Shown: positions 45,240 to 56,854 of the stretch, in pieces
Layout: each line of letters starts with the position of its first letter
How positions within the stretch are numbered: the first letter of the stretch is position 1
Origin: Dryas octopetala
Lineage: Eukaryota; Streptophyta; Magnoliopsida; Rosales; Rosaceae
Reading direction: 5' to 3'
NCBI GenBank assembly: GCA_963921425.1
Contig: OY992839.1
Location: forward strand, 1,986,501-2,050,500
DNA: 64,000 bases
Notes under the pieces: model-generated
What the model saw: the letters and a program-made list of their open reading frames with translations, nothing else
Databases searched by the model: none
What the model was told of the DNA's origin: nothing
Position numbers and translations under genes: made by a program

Positions 45240-46018
45240 CTCCTAAGTTCTTCAGATTTCTGCATATATGACAAATTACCATCATTCTTATTATGCTTGT
45301 AAAGCTGCTCATAAATCATTTGACTAATACAAGATATGATCTAGTGTGTTTCAGGATGATATATTGCATGTCAAACCAAGTTTCGGAGCTCAAAACCATC
45401 TTGTCTACTGCATCAAAATCAAGTTCATGTTTTGGGCCTGTTGTTAGACACAAAGGAGTTGATAGTATTTCCAGTAACTCTGAATGTTCATCCACCGACT
45501 CAGATTTCACTTTTCCAGCTCCAGCTCCAACTTCAGCTGAATTTTCTCCCCCCGGCCCCAATTCTCTGCAGCTTATAGTTCAGGACATTTCAGCAGGAGA
45601 TGTTTCAGGTTAGTTTAGCTGTATTTTTTATTTTCTGGCCATATGTACTCTATAATCCAGAACGACCATCAATTTTCTTAATTGAGTTTTCTTCTGAACC
45701 CACTTTGTAAGTGTTGTACCAAAGATAATGATCCTATCATACATAATTTCTATAGCGTTCTCATGGTGAATTTAATTGGCTGCAATTAAGCACAATCTAG
45801 ATCAGCTTGTTGCCACCTTTATAAAGTTACATCATGCACTGAGTTTGTCAGAATCGTCTCAATTTCTAAACAAGATCCTAATTCAGAAATCATTTCCTTG
45901 CACATTTATAACTTATAAGTTCTGTTTCATTGTTTTATGTTTTCTTTTTTCCCTCTTGATGATACATTTTGCAGGATCTGAAAGTGAGAAGGAGGGGCCT
46001 TTTGATGACTTCTTCTGA
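35655..46018 (+). CDS. XI-J: class XI myosin, short-tailed XI-J type
   Basis: Exons that join in phase: 35655-35657 (ATG only), 36083-36211, 36949-37092, 37207-37352, 37439-37595, 37793-37851, 38224-38383, 38480-38629, 38745-38881, 38969-39115, 39203-39304, 39673-39730, 39813-39914, 40461-40498, 41334-41460, 41553-41723, 41900-42031, 42111-42220, 42351-42411, 42818-42995, 43257-43456, 43585-43659, 43744-43794, 43953-44060, 44146-44361, 44488-44627, 45355-45608, 45975-46018. Product 1132 residues. The SH3-like N-domain starts [16 protein letters not shown]-loop GESGAGKT is near 156, switch I NNNSSRFG near 209, switch II DIYGFE near 434. The motor ends near 735, followed by weak IQ motifs, a short coiled coil (about 880-1035) and a Ser/Pro-rich end [10 protein letters not shown]. 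Class XI myosins usually have about 1500 residues and a DIL cargo domain, which is absent here. The neck exons 43585-43794 are the least certain. Confidence 0.88.
40861..40917. repeat. GA microsatellite in a myosin intron
   Basis: About 28 uninterrupted GA units. Further CT/GA and CA microsatellites occur at 39915-39950, 40535-40560, 40620-40650 and 45207-45235, all in introns of this gene. Confidence 0.9.
43337..43730. repeat. tandem duplication (period about 197 bp) of the IQ-motif exon and flank
   Basis: The second half of exon 43257-43456 plus the following intron bases (CTATATTACATAGTTTGTTG) are repeated at 43534-43730. In the second copy the coding word TTACAG can serve as a splice acceptor, giving a 75-nt exon that remains in phase. 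Confidence 0.85.
43930..44330. repeat. tandem duplication (period about 193 bp) of a coiled-coil exon
   Basis: Exon 43953-44060 and the first half of exon 44146-44361 are copies (both [20 protein letters not shown]), including the preceding acceptor and the following REL-type segment (AAAGAACTCCCAAGTC). Confidence 0.85.
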
Positions 46019-47827
46019 TGGAAGCTTGTTCTAATTATTTTTGTTCTTTCTTGCTTAGATATGGGTTTTGGGTTTCATAAAACGTCAACTGTTGGCCTTG
46101 TATATAGGACGCCAGGTTTGGACATATCGTCCCATATGCTTCATACAGGATCGTAGTTGGACAAATCTCTCAGGATGATGTAGATCAGTTAGTCAGGTAG
46201 TGTACGTTAGCAAAAGTGTCAAATGTAGTAAGTTTTAGAGTAGTACATAGTCTAAGCTCAGTCACTAACATCCTTTGTGATTTCACTTTGCCCTGATAAC
46301 TGGCCATGAACTTTTTTTTTTTTTGGGCATGAACTGCCCATGAACTTAAACGTGCATAAATGTTGATCATTATAAAACACTCTTAGTTAGGTTCATGCTT
46401 CCTCTGCATTGTGTCTGTACTTTTATGTTGTTGATCGACTATGACTGTAATGGAATCTGCAATCAACTTGAGAGATCACTCATGGGTAGAGGCAAGACCA
46501 CTTAACGAGAAGCAGCAAGCTAATGAGGAGTTTCTTATCAATGTACTGCCTAAGAACTAAGAAGCCTCCTTTACTACCTAAGCATTTTAGTCATGAATCG
46601 GACATTGTGGCCCCTTAGATAATTAGCTGTCAGTGTAAACAATTTTTTTTTTAGGTAATTTCAAGGTGTTAATTTCTGCGTTGCTTTATACACAGTAACT
46701 GACTGCTCATATATGTAGACCATGGATCAAGCTCCTTTTTATGGATTCCAGAAGGATTAAAGAACGAATCACTTTCCCTTCGATCTCTTTTTTTTTTTTT
46801 TTTTTTTTTCTTTAATTCTTATAACAAGCATTGTTGATCTACATTTTGGAAAAGAAAACTAGGCAACTCAAATAGCATCTTTGATGTTTGAATAACCAGA
46901 GTTCACCAGGGCAGTTTGAGCTTATAAAATTTAGCTTGATTAATCCCATCAATCATAATTTGATCGGTTGCTTTGGGGTTTCGAGACTCAAATTTAGGGA
47001 GTCAAATCAGAGCGACCCTCAAACCAACCCAAACCAACCATGCATCCGAATTGCATTCCTAATTTCTCAACCATTGTCATGCACATCACCATCACAAAGG
47101 TGCCACGAGTCGAACAACATCTTCATATGTGCCCAAGATCAATCCTAAAAAAAATGATTTTTTTTTCCCAAAATTTCAATAAAAAAGTTCAGTTATAACA
47201 CCCATACCCACTTTAAAAGTTCAAATTTTTTTTTTTATGGGACGGAAAAAATATATGAAATCACCCATACTCACTTTGAAACTCATTTATAAGTTATAAA
47301 AAATAAATGTACTTATGTGCGACATTAATTAATTGGTATGAAAAATTGGGGTAAGTTTTGATGCCATTGCACATGTGAGTATGTGACATGTCTTATATGC
47401 CCCGGCTTCATTCTTATACGTAGGTAGTGAAGTTTTATGTAAAAGCTGATTGCTTTTACATGATTCCCATATTTATAGCTATTAACTTGGTACTGATAAG
47501 AGTAGTGATCGCAAAGCCCTGGTTTCCTAGCTAGCAATATATGTCCATCATGTTGATAGTGCGTGGTCATGTATGTAGAGATGTTTCATGTTTGAAGTGA
47601 GCCTGAGGCACATTAATTTGCTAGAATTGGCAAAAAGGGAAACACACTGACTTTGTACGTCTCTTACCATTCCATAGCTAAGTAATTTCCAGATACAGTA
47701 CTAGCACCATTTTGCAGATCAAAATTCAAATAGGATCATTTTCTTATGCTAGCTTTCTATATATTTAACCAGTCTTAGCTACCTAGCTGCTTCCCTCCCT
47801 CTGAAAATGAAGTCTTTCTCTCATCAG

Positions 47828-47828
<1 letters not shown>
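46019..47828. other. myosin 3' flank and intergenic DNA, no DIL domain or other gene seen
   Basis: I looked for a continued myosin tail on the plus strand and found none. AT-rich spacer with T runs at 46310 and 46788. Confidence 0.55.

Positions 47829-47908
<80 letters not shown>
47829..47908. repeat. CT microsatellite in the leader of the zinc-finger gene
   Basis: About 40 CT units followed by a short GT/TA run, 120 bases before the coding start. Long CT tracts are frequent in plant 5' leaders. Confidence 0.9.
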
Positions 47909-47926
<18 letters not shown>

Positions 47927-47998
47927 GTACTTAATAATTTGGGTTTAATTTGTAGGTAAGGGTTGGACTGATAGATCAAGCACAAGCTTCATCATTTC

Positions 47999-48019
47999 AT
48001 GGAGATCAAACCCATTTGA
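47999..48019 (+). other. upstream ORF of six codons
   Basis: ATG at 47999 to TGA at 48017-48019, ten bases before the main ATG at 48029. It would be met first by scanning ribosomes if the leader includes it. Confidence 0.45.
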
Positions 48020-48028
48020 GTATAACAA

Positions 48029-48751
48029 ATGGATTGTATCAACTTCAGGTTGGAAGGAGAGCATTTATGTGATCTTTCATGGAGTGCAAAAACCTATGCA
48101 TGTAGCTTCTGCCAGAGAGAATTCAGGTCTGCTCAAGCTCTTGGGGGTCATATGAATGTCCACAGGAGAGACAGAGCTAGGTTGAGACTCCTACCACCTT
48201 CATGCCTTAACCCTAACCCTAACCCCAACCCTAACTCTTACTTTTCTTGTTCTTCATCATCATCATCATCATCCTCGTCGTCTCTTTCATCAGCTAAGTG
48301 CTTACCACTACACAATCACTACTCATCATCGCATCGACATTCCTTGCTTTCTCCTGATTCTCTGCAGACTACTACTTGTAAGGTGCCTACTGCTACTGCA
48401 CCTTCTTCTTCCTCATCAGCTTGTGCAGATGGAAATAAGAAACTGATGATGATATTGGACCCTCCTCCTCCTCATCATCAAAACCATGTTCCTTTGATTC
48501 ATAATCCTAATCCTAAGAAAGGCATGATGAGATCAGTACTAGGTAGTACTCTTGTTGAGGCTGGAGATTTAATGAAGGGTTTTGTACAAGAAGAGGATGA
48601 TGAGTTCATTGTTAATATGAAGAAAGATGATGAGAATATTAATAGGGTGGATTTGGACCTGGACTTGGACTTGGACATGGGGTTTCTCACCAAAGATCCT
48701 TGTAAGCTGGATGAGGAAGTGGATTTGGAACTTCGACTTGGGCATCTCTAG
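48029..48751 (+). CDS. single C2H2 zinc-finger protein, SUPERMAN-like, with EAR-type end
   Basis: Intronless, 240 residues. One C2H2 finger at about 23-45 ([20 protein letters not shown]) with the plant-specific QALGGH and the following HRRDRARLR basic stretch typical of the SUPERMAN/RABBIT EARS/ZFP10-11 group. A long Ser-rich middle follows, then acidic LDLDLDLDM and the end [10 protein letters not shown], an EAR-type LxLxL repression motif. Such factors are nuclear repressors in flower or organ development. The exact orthologue cannot be named. The Asn-Pro repeat after the finger is encoded by telomere-like CCCTAA units. The frames overlapping its 3' end are shadows. Confidence 0.88.
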   Translation: MDCINFRLEGEHLCDLSWSAKTYACSFCQREFRSAQALGGHMNVHRRDRARLRLLPPSCLNPNPNPNPNSYFSCSSSSSSSSSSSLSSAKCLPLHNHYSSSHRHSLLSPDSLQTTTCKVPTATAPSSSSSACADGNKKLMMILDPPPPHHQNHVPLIHNPNPKKGMMRSVLGSTLVEAGDLMKGFVQEEDDEFIVNMKKDDENINRVDLDLDLDLDMGFLTKDPCKLDEEVDLELRLGHL

Positions 48752-50627
48752 CTCTAGGTGCAATCTTCACTACTTGTGTGTGAATTTGCAATCTTCTCTA
48801 GCTAGTTGCACTCAAGTTATTTTTAAAATGATGATGAAATTTACAATATTTATATGTTTGGCATATGATCTGCAGATCTTCTTTGCTTTTCCCTTTTGAT
48901 GATCTTTACAGCCAAGAATGAAATGAGCTGAGATTAGAGAAGCTAGCTAGGTTGAATTTTTATCTTTTGCATCTATTGGATGATTTATTAAACTTATGAG
49001 TATATATTCAACCTTCTAAATCTATCCGCTGTTTTCTTTGTCGATCAGTTTTAATTTAATTATGGTATGCTTTCTGTAGTAGCTAGCTAGCTAACTGAAT
49101 ATGAATTAAGCATAGCTTAATCAAGAACTTTCAATTTTTATTGTTGTAATCGGTAATCTATAGAAGTAATTAAAGTAGGGGTACTAGTCCTTTTTGGGGC
49201 AATAGAGTTGAATCTGCAGCTATCCCACATTGAATTGCTATTGTTTAGATGTCATCATACTGTTTCAAAGAAAAAGGATATATGGCTCTGTGTAGTTGTA
49301 CCTTGTACGTGTAGTTGATGTTCTCTCTTGTGATTGTTCTCTAGGAAATGCAAACCGCATCTTGGGAACAATCTCATTTCTCTTTCTCTTTTTCTTTTTC
49401 TCCTTTTTAATTAATTTCCACCCCATTTACTTCCTTTATTGGAAATGGGAAACCAAAAAATGAGAAACAAAGATGAATGGCATTGAAAAGAGGGGTTTTT
49501 TTTTAAAAAAATTTCTTTCATATATATTATATCATAAGATCTTCTATGTAAACATTATATGGGGCTTTCTTACTTTCTTGTCATTCAATCATTCCAAGGT
49601 TTAGCAGCTTAGCAAGATTAGATATATGAACATAAAACCCAATGCTAACTTAAGTTTAACACAAAATTGTTGCCATTATATTATATATCTAAAATTATTT
49701 GTACCATCTCAACTAATCAGTTTGTATACTACCTCTAATACTGTTGTGATATACTTATATGGATCCAATATGTACACAGTTATATAATATTGCTAACTAA
49801 TTAACACTAAATTGTTACCAGTATGTTATGTATGCATAAAATTATTTATACCATCTCAACTTATTATTTTGTATATTATATCTCATAGTAATATAATCTT
49901 TTTGTATAAATCCAATTTAGTACACAATATTACTATAAAGATATATAAAATGATCAATTAAAATAATACAAATAGTAATCCTCTGTAGTATAGTAGTGAT
50001 CCATCAAGTCCTAGTTGTGTGCCTTTTTGACTAGGGTGCCAATCCCTTGAGTTTGAGTGAAAAACAAGAAAAATGGCTACTCGTAATTAATTATAGTAAG
50101 AGCACAAATTAGTACACACGAATCATGATCATTAGATAGCTAGGAACAGGATTAGCAGCTGCGCGGTAATCAACATATGGGATCTGCTGATCTGCAACCA
50201 AAATAATTCTAACTTCAACCTTAATTTATTTGTATATATATACTTGTATTCAAAAGCATTACTATATATTAATTAATATTATTACAATCTGCAATTAATT
50301 GATGTGCACTCTTAAATGAGAGCTGTACGTACTTCCAGGCTCCAGTACTCCATTAATTCGTTTGCATTACATAGGATTTATCATGATTTGATGTCTAGCT
50401 ATATGAAAGAAGGATCGATCAAGTACATTGTCAAATTAATGCAAGAGGAAATTAATTAATTAAAGTTTATTGGAATATTGCAACATATATATAATAAAGT
50501 ATTACATAACAGTAGTGCTGGTGGCATTGCCTATTTGCCTTGTCCAATGATGCAAAGACATACTGGGAGGAAGATATTGCAGTTCCCAAGTTCTGAAATC
50601 TTGCATGTTCCCCAAAATCTCTGGTGC
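48752..50627. other. intergenic, no gene seen
   Basis: 3' untranslated region of the zinc-finger gene and AT-rich spacer with TA and CTAG-rich words. Confidence 0.5.
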
Positions 50628-50842
50628 TCAGATACATACATGATGGCCTTTCCTTATTAAGCACCACATAATTTGGTCACTGCAACCCAAAACAAGGTAA
50701 ATGACACACAGTCACACACACTCACTTACACTTGCTCTCTAGCCCACTCTCTCTTGGAAAAATATATATAACTTAATGGGATATTTGTGAAATGAAAAGC
50801 AGTGAGTGAGTGGAGTAGTACTTACACTCTAGCTGTGGCCAT
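50628..50842 (-). other. possible spliced short transcript with a 22-codon ORF
   Basis: On the minus strand ATG at 50842, donor GTAAGT at 50825, a pyrimidine-rich tract and acceptor TTGCAG ending at 50680, then continuation to TGA at 50630-50628, all in phase (MATARVDQIMWCLIRKGHH plus three residues). No family recognised. It may be a non-coding RNA or chance splice signals. Confidence 0.25.
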
Positions 50843-51329
50843 TGGGGGATTGAGACTTGAAAGCTTGAAATGAATTATGGGTAGCTATGAGTAATTGAGT
50901 ATGATCGAGGTGGTCAGTGTTAAGTGTAGTGTAGGACTGTAGGACTGTAGGACTGTAGGTATTGAAAGAAAGAAGAAGGTAAGAGAAATGGACATCTGGG
51001 GGTCTCGGACAGAACCTGCCAAACTGCTTGTTTTTGTGAAAGATGAGTAGGCCCATGGCAGCATGGGATAAAGTAGTCAGTCGGCGCACGTCACCATCCC
51101 CACCCATTCATTCATTCATTCATGTTAATTAATTGATTGTGATTTGTGAGAGAGAGAGAGTTGGGCTGGTCTTGGAGACTATACTGGGCTTATTTTGGGC
51201 CTAGCTTTCTTGGGCTAGGCAACATGGCTAATTAATAGGACCTGTATATTGTTTGGGTCATTGCTGTTTTTCTAAAGCTAATTCAATGCTCATATAAATT
51301 ATGTTTATGGAAGCGTATTGATACATTAA

Positions 51330-51401
51330 GGATCTGTGGCGCAATGGTAGCGCGTCTGACTCCAGATCAGAAGGTTGCGTGTTCGATTCACGTCAGGTTC
51401 A
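51330..51401 (+). tRNA. tRNA-Trp (CCA)
   Basis: 72 bases with a complete cloverleaf. The acceptor stem GGATCTG pairs with CAGGTTC (with G-U pairs). The D-arm is GCGC-AATGGTA-GCGC. The anticodon stem TCTGA/TCAGA frames the loop CTCCAGA, anticodon CCA. The T-arm GTGTTCGATTCAC is canonical. Discriminator base A, no intron, and CCA not encoded. A T-rich stretch follows at a short distance (TTTTG). Confidence 0.95.
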
Positions 51402-54400
51402 ATTTTGCTAAGTTAGAGTATTAGACCCACTAATTGGTCATTTAACATTACTTAATTAGTTATGCTGTCAAATAAAGTCTTTCATGATTTAATTTTAATT
51501 TTCCAAATCTCTTGACCATCTAATCTAACATATACGGTACCATTTTAAATAGAAATTGTTAGCAGTGGGACCGATTTTTTTTTTTTTTTTTTTTTTTTCA
51601 TAAAGAAAAAAATTGCTCTTTTCTCTCAAGATTCAGTCTGAACTTTCCATTTGAAAACTTGACTAAGAAAAAAAGATCCATTAAATTCACTATGATTAAG
51701 AAAAAAAAAAAGGTCCATTAAATTCGGTCCAACCACCTGCTTAAGCAAGAAAGTCAACAAAATTCCAAAAACCTGTTTATAAGTTTTTTTTTTTTTTTTT
51801 TCTAATTCATTAAAATATATTATTTGATTCAATGGGTCTGAAAGCTGGTGGGTCAAATGGTTTGACCCGCAGGCCGTCTGCTGACTTTGGTTTCTTTATC
51901 TTTGAATGTTTGTGGGCTTCTCTTTATTTTTTGGGCTTTGAATGCTTATGAGCTTATAACACTGCTAAACTAAAATAGCAGTGAAGCTTTAGACTTTGAT
52001 ATAGTCCAGCTGTCCAGCAATGGAGGAATAGAAAAATCCTTTTATTAGTTAACAAATTAAAAGACAAAGAAATAGACAAAGAGAAAAGGTTATGATCAGA
52101 GTTCAAAATACAAGACACAAATGATTTGCTGGAGAGTTGAAGTTGTTGCAGCACTACTCACGTTGTTGTTGTTGTTGTCTATTTACGTTCATGTTCTTGC
52201 CGTATATATATATATATATATATATATTGATTCCTATCGATCTTTTCCTCTTACAATTTTCTTGCGGGTGCGGGTCATAATCATCTTCTTAATTATAATT
52301 CCTTAATTGAGTAAACCCAATATTTCTTGTGCTTGAAGACAAAATTCAAGGATAACGAACTTAATTTGATTAATATTCTCAAATGGGTTATGTCTCCTCA
52401 TTCTTTTAAACCACTATGCACCTTTTTGTCTCCACATCGCAAAAGAAAATTAATGATACAATTATGATTAATTATTAATCAATTACTCTTTCACATGGAA
52501 CTTATGTGTCTTAACTAGTTTTTAGTTGTACATATTCATTTTATTATAACTAGGGAGAATTGAAGTTGCATCATATCTAGAAGTTAAGCGTGGAATGAAT
52601 AGGATGCTTTTGTCCACATAGTGACCCAATAACATGCAACATGTTTTAAGAGGTTGAATTTTTACATCACTAGCTTATCAGTGATATGGTACATTCAGGC
52701 ATGCACATATATAGATAGAATAAATATCAATTCTTTCAAGGAAAATATATAATCTGTCATTTCTGCAGAAGATGATCGAGTTAATTCCAAAATGATAGAT
52801 CAGTGAATCAGTCACAACATCTCAGTCCAGTTATTTCTCATGTAAACCTCTCCTGCTTTGCAAACGACACACCTACGTACCTAATATGCCAGCTAATTAA
52901 ATATTAATTTTGGCCTGCATATATAATACATATTATATGTATTATGTATGTGTATATATATTATTTCTATTATATACAATTAAGGAATCAACGAGGCAAA
53001 ATATTAAAAAAAAAAAAAATTAGTTTCGTTCGCTTAGAGTTTTGTATAAATTAATGGTTATATTTATATAATTAAAAATAATATAATATTTAATAGCTCT
53101 CGAAAGTTAAAAATAAAGATAAATTCAATGTATCACAAAATTGGCATCAACAGGGCATGATGATAGGTGTCCTTAGAATTAACCAATGATATATAGGTAG
53201 CTTTGGTTATTCTTGCAGAGGACGTTGGCTTCCAAGTTTTCTTATTCTTTATTCCCTATTAAAAATTTAAAGTAGTAATCACTTGGCCAAAAAAAAATAG
53301 TAATCAAATTAAGGGAATTCCAGAACCATAATTAAGCTTGAATTAAGCATATACAAACTTATCAGCCACGTACCCACATGACATGAAATGAGCTAGCTAG
53401 CTAGCTTAGCATGATGGTGATTGTGATGATCATGTCATGACATAAAGCTGATGTACGTGTTTGCAATTACTATAAGCTCCAAAAATGCACTGTTAATTTC
53501 TTGCCTTCTTGGTTATTATTATATCTCATATAGGAAGGTTCCTACACCTTTCCTCACATACGCGATCAGCAAGATCTCTCGCTAAGCTAGGAAAAACAAA
53601 GTATTGGAAGGTGTGCAATTATTTTAATTTGTTATGTTATATCATGCGCCTAGTTCATTACAAATTTACGCTGTGCCATGTCATCATTTGTGGCATGGTA
53701 AAGGTGCTACTGAAATTAAGCTAGGATCAAAATCATCAAATACTTAATTAGATACTCCCTTTTTTTTTTTTTTGATAAAAAAATCTTATTGTATATTATT
53801 ATCATCTAGGTGCATTGATCCAAAGATCTGTTTCTGTTTACAAAATGTAATTTTACTGCCTACCTTATTGTAACCCCAAAGGTCGCTAAAAGTGAAATTT
53901 TAGGATAGATAATAATGTTCTTTTTTTTTTTTTTTGTGTGAGGGGGGGTAAATGATAAGAATGTTATGGGATAGGGAAATTAACCATATATAATATATAG
54001 GAGTTGAATTAATGCACACTTAGAAGTTAGAAGCATGTTTAATAATTAATGATATATTACTTTCATATATTGTACGTGTATCTAGAGCTAAAACTAGATT
54101 AATTTATTTCATTAATTAGCACTAGCTTTCTCATATATGTTAATCGATTTGTTGAGTACCACTCGCGTGCATGTTGGTTGAATTAGGTTTTAAAAATTAA
54201 ATAACTTGAAAATATCGTAGGAAAGTCATCACGTTTACATAACTTGGACTACACATAAGAATCTAGATCCTATATATTGTCCAAATCAAATCGTAAATGT
54301 ACACTTGTTCATGTGTCTAACTAACCCTCCAAAAAAAAAAATAATAATAAGAGACCACATGATCAGTGAAAGTGTTAAGCACTAGTGGTATTAATTAATT

Positions 54401-55141
54401 GGGTGGTTTGCAAAACCAAAGAAGAAGTATTAATTGATTAAAGCCCTTATAACCTGATTAAGTACACATGCACATATATATATATATACACATTTATGTA
54501 TAGTATATAATCTGGGCCTTCCAATAAGGGATCCCATGTAAGGCTCACATGAGTCGTTTTGTGTCGATTCAAACTTTTTATTTTTTACATCTCCATTGAT
54601 AGATCATATCTGTAAAAATCAGTCAAATTAAAAATCATTTACCCGTTTGATTAAGCAGTCAAAGTTTAAGTATTTATAAACGAACTTGTTATTCGTTTAT
54701 ATATTTGATCCAAATTAAATATTTTAACAGTTTTCAATTTGACTGATTTTTTTTATAAGTATAATATATTAATAAAGATATAAAAAATGAACGGTTCGAA
54801 TGAACTCGTGAAGCCCACAGGAGAATCCCTCGTTTGGCACCAAACGAGGAATCCTTATTGGAAGGCCTGAGTATATAATATATGGTAGGAAGCTATAGAG
54901 AGGGACGAGAAAGGAAGAGGTAGAGTTGTAATTATTGGGAGATATATGGACAATAAATGATGGATAGTACTTGATTAGGAAATAGATATATATGAGCAAG
55001 AAGATCGAATCCAGTTTGCAGCCGGCTATGAGAATAAGCTCTTTGAGCAAAGTTGTAAGACTTTTCCTCACAACACATACGTACACACGGTACACACACA
55101 GTTTCACTACTCAAACTCTCTCTCACACATAGACAATACCT
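51402..55141. other. intergenic, no gene seen
   Basis: AT-rich spacer with poly-T and TA microsatellites. Short frames show no similarity or codon structure. The last few hundred bases are the promoter and leader of the next zinc-finger gene. Confidence 0.5.
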
Positions 55142-55174
55142 ATGTCTTTTGTTTGTCTCCTGTCCTCTCTATAA
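55142..55174 (+). other. upstream ORF of ten codons
   Basis: ATG at 55142, stop TAA at 55172-55174, 44 bases before the main ATG. It may reduce translation of the zinc-finger protein if it lies in the transcript. Confidence 0.4.
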
Positions 55175-55218
55175 TACACCATATCATCCTCCTTTATTTT
55201 CGCACCAACAAATCAAGC

Positions 55219-55854
55219 ATGGATTCCAAGATCGCGAGCGACGAAGATCCAACGGCGGAGGGGTTGGGGCGGTCCTACGAGTGTGTGTTCTGCAAGAGAG
55301 GGTTCACTACGGCGCAGGCCTTGGGGGGACACATGAATATTCATCGCAAGGAGAGAGCCAACAAGACCAGGCCCAGTTCCGCTCCTAATTTCACTACTAC
55401 TACTACAACATCAACCAACGCAGATACTATTGACCATGCCACTAGTCTCAGATCGTACCCTGCAATTCATCAAAGCTATTATTCAACGGCTCCTGATCAT
55501 GATGATCACCACCTAGATCATCCTCACCATCATGTCAACTACAGAACCTATATTCCAGCACCAACATCGGTCGTGGGACCCCCACATGCACTACACCCTA
55601 GTGATGATCATGAGGAGGAGGACTTGTACAGTGCAAGAAACTATCCAAGGCTTGATCATCAGAGTCTGTTTACGGACGGCCAGGATTGGAGATCAGGGAG
55701 TAGTCTCAGTCTGGCAATTGGGCCATCATCGCAATATGTAGATGATCATCATCATCCTAACAAACAAATTCAACTGGCTAAAAGTGCAAGCTGCACTCAA
55801 TTAGGGGATGCTCATGAATTGGATTTGGAGCTTCGACTCGGTCATGATCCATAG
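55219..55854 (+). CDS. single C2H2 zinc-finger protein, TAC1-like, with EAR-type end
   Basis: Intronless, 211 residues from the ATG at 55219. An in-frame stretch farther upstream has no similarity and a worse context. The finger at about 20-42 ([20 protein letters not shown], then NIHRKERA) resembles TELOMERASE ACTIVATOR1/LATE-type proteins more than SUPERMAN. A Thr-rich and a His/Asp-rich middle follow. The end [12 protein letters not shown] is an EAR-type motif like that of the 48029 gene. Role expected: nuclear transcriptional repressor binding DNA through QALGGH. Target unknown. Confidence 0.86.
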   Translation: MDSKIASDEDPTAEGLGRSYECVFCKRGFTTAQALGGHMNIHRKERANKTRPSSAPNFTTTTTTSTNADTIDHATSLRSYPAIHQSYYSTAPDHDDHHLDHPHHHVNYRTYIPAPTSVVGPPHALHPSDDHEEEDLYSARNYPRLDHQSLFTDGQDWRSGSSLSLAIGPSSQYVDDHHHPNKQIQLAKSASCTQLGDAHELDLELRLGHDP

Positions 55855-56818
55855 TTTTTATTTTTTATCAAGGATTATTCATGGTTTGAGAGCATAATTA
55901 ATTATATATATATATATATGTATACTACTTTTTGTTAATTTGTTTTACAGTTCTGATCAATTCTCTACATTTTCAATTCCATGTTTCTTAATTTTGTGGG
56001 AAATTAAGAAGAAACAAGTGTTATTAATTAGAATATGTTTTCAAGCCTATTTCTTCTTGTGGCAATTTTACTAGCTAGGATATAAAGGCTGCAGGCAGAG
56101 GAGAAGCTAGCAAATATATGTTTCCAATTAAGAAAGGTATTTCGCTTCTTCCATATATATCTACACACCTAGCCCTAATTTTTGTTAAGGTTCTCATCAT
56201 CTCATGTGAGATCGATGTCAATTTTCTTTTGTATGCCTTCTTCTGCCTCTATTTTATTCCTCACCCCCTCTTCTTTTTTCTTTTTCTTTTTTCAATACCC
56301 CAATTATTTTCTCTTATAAATAAACTTGCTCACATTTTCTTGTATGGAGGAATTTAAATTTCTAGTTAACCAGAAACAAATTGTAGTATATATAAATTAT
56401 AATATTGCTATTTTTCTTTTCATGCTGAATTTGAGTACGTGGTAGATTTTGCTATATAAATTACATATTCACCGGTGAGTACTTATATGTATGTGTGTGT
56501 GTGTGTGTGTTTTTTTTTTTCTATAAGAAATGGAATTAATCACACAGGGAGAATATTAACATGTTAAAATTTGTCTAGCTAGTTTGTCTATATGTAAGCT
56601 AGCCAGTAGCTAGCTAGCTTAGTTATTACGTACTTTTATCGCTGCGCTATATATTAAAGAGTAACCAATTATATGTGTGAGTGCATGCAGTTTATAGACA
56701 TCTTGGGTGGATAATAAAAGGAGGGCAAAATTCCAAACTGATCATTTCAAATTTGGTAAGTCAATATAGTATATCACTTTGTTTACAGTACTTACTTACC
56801 TAAAGAATGATATGGCCA

Positions 56819-56854
<36 letters not shown>

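Noticed and set aside
50478..51107. MicroRNA precursor
   Set aside because: No match to common conserved plant miRNA sequences and no clear hairpin by eye; kept only as a possible spliced short transcript.
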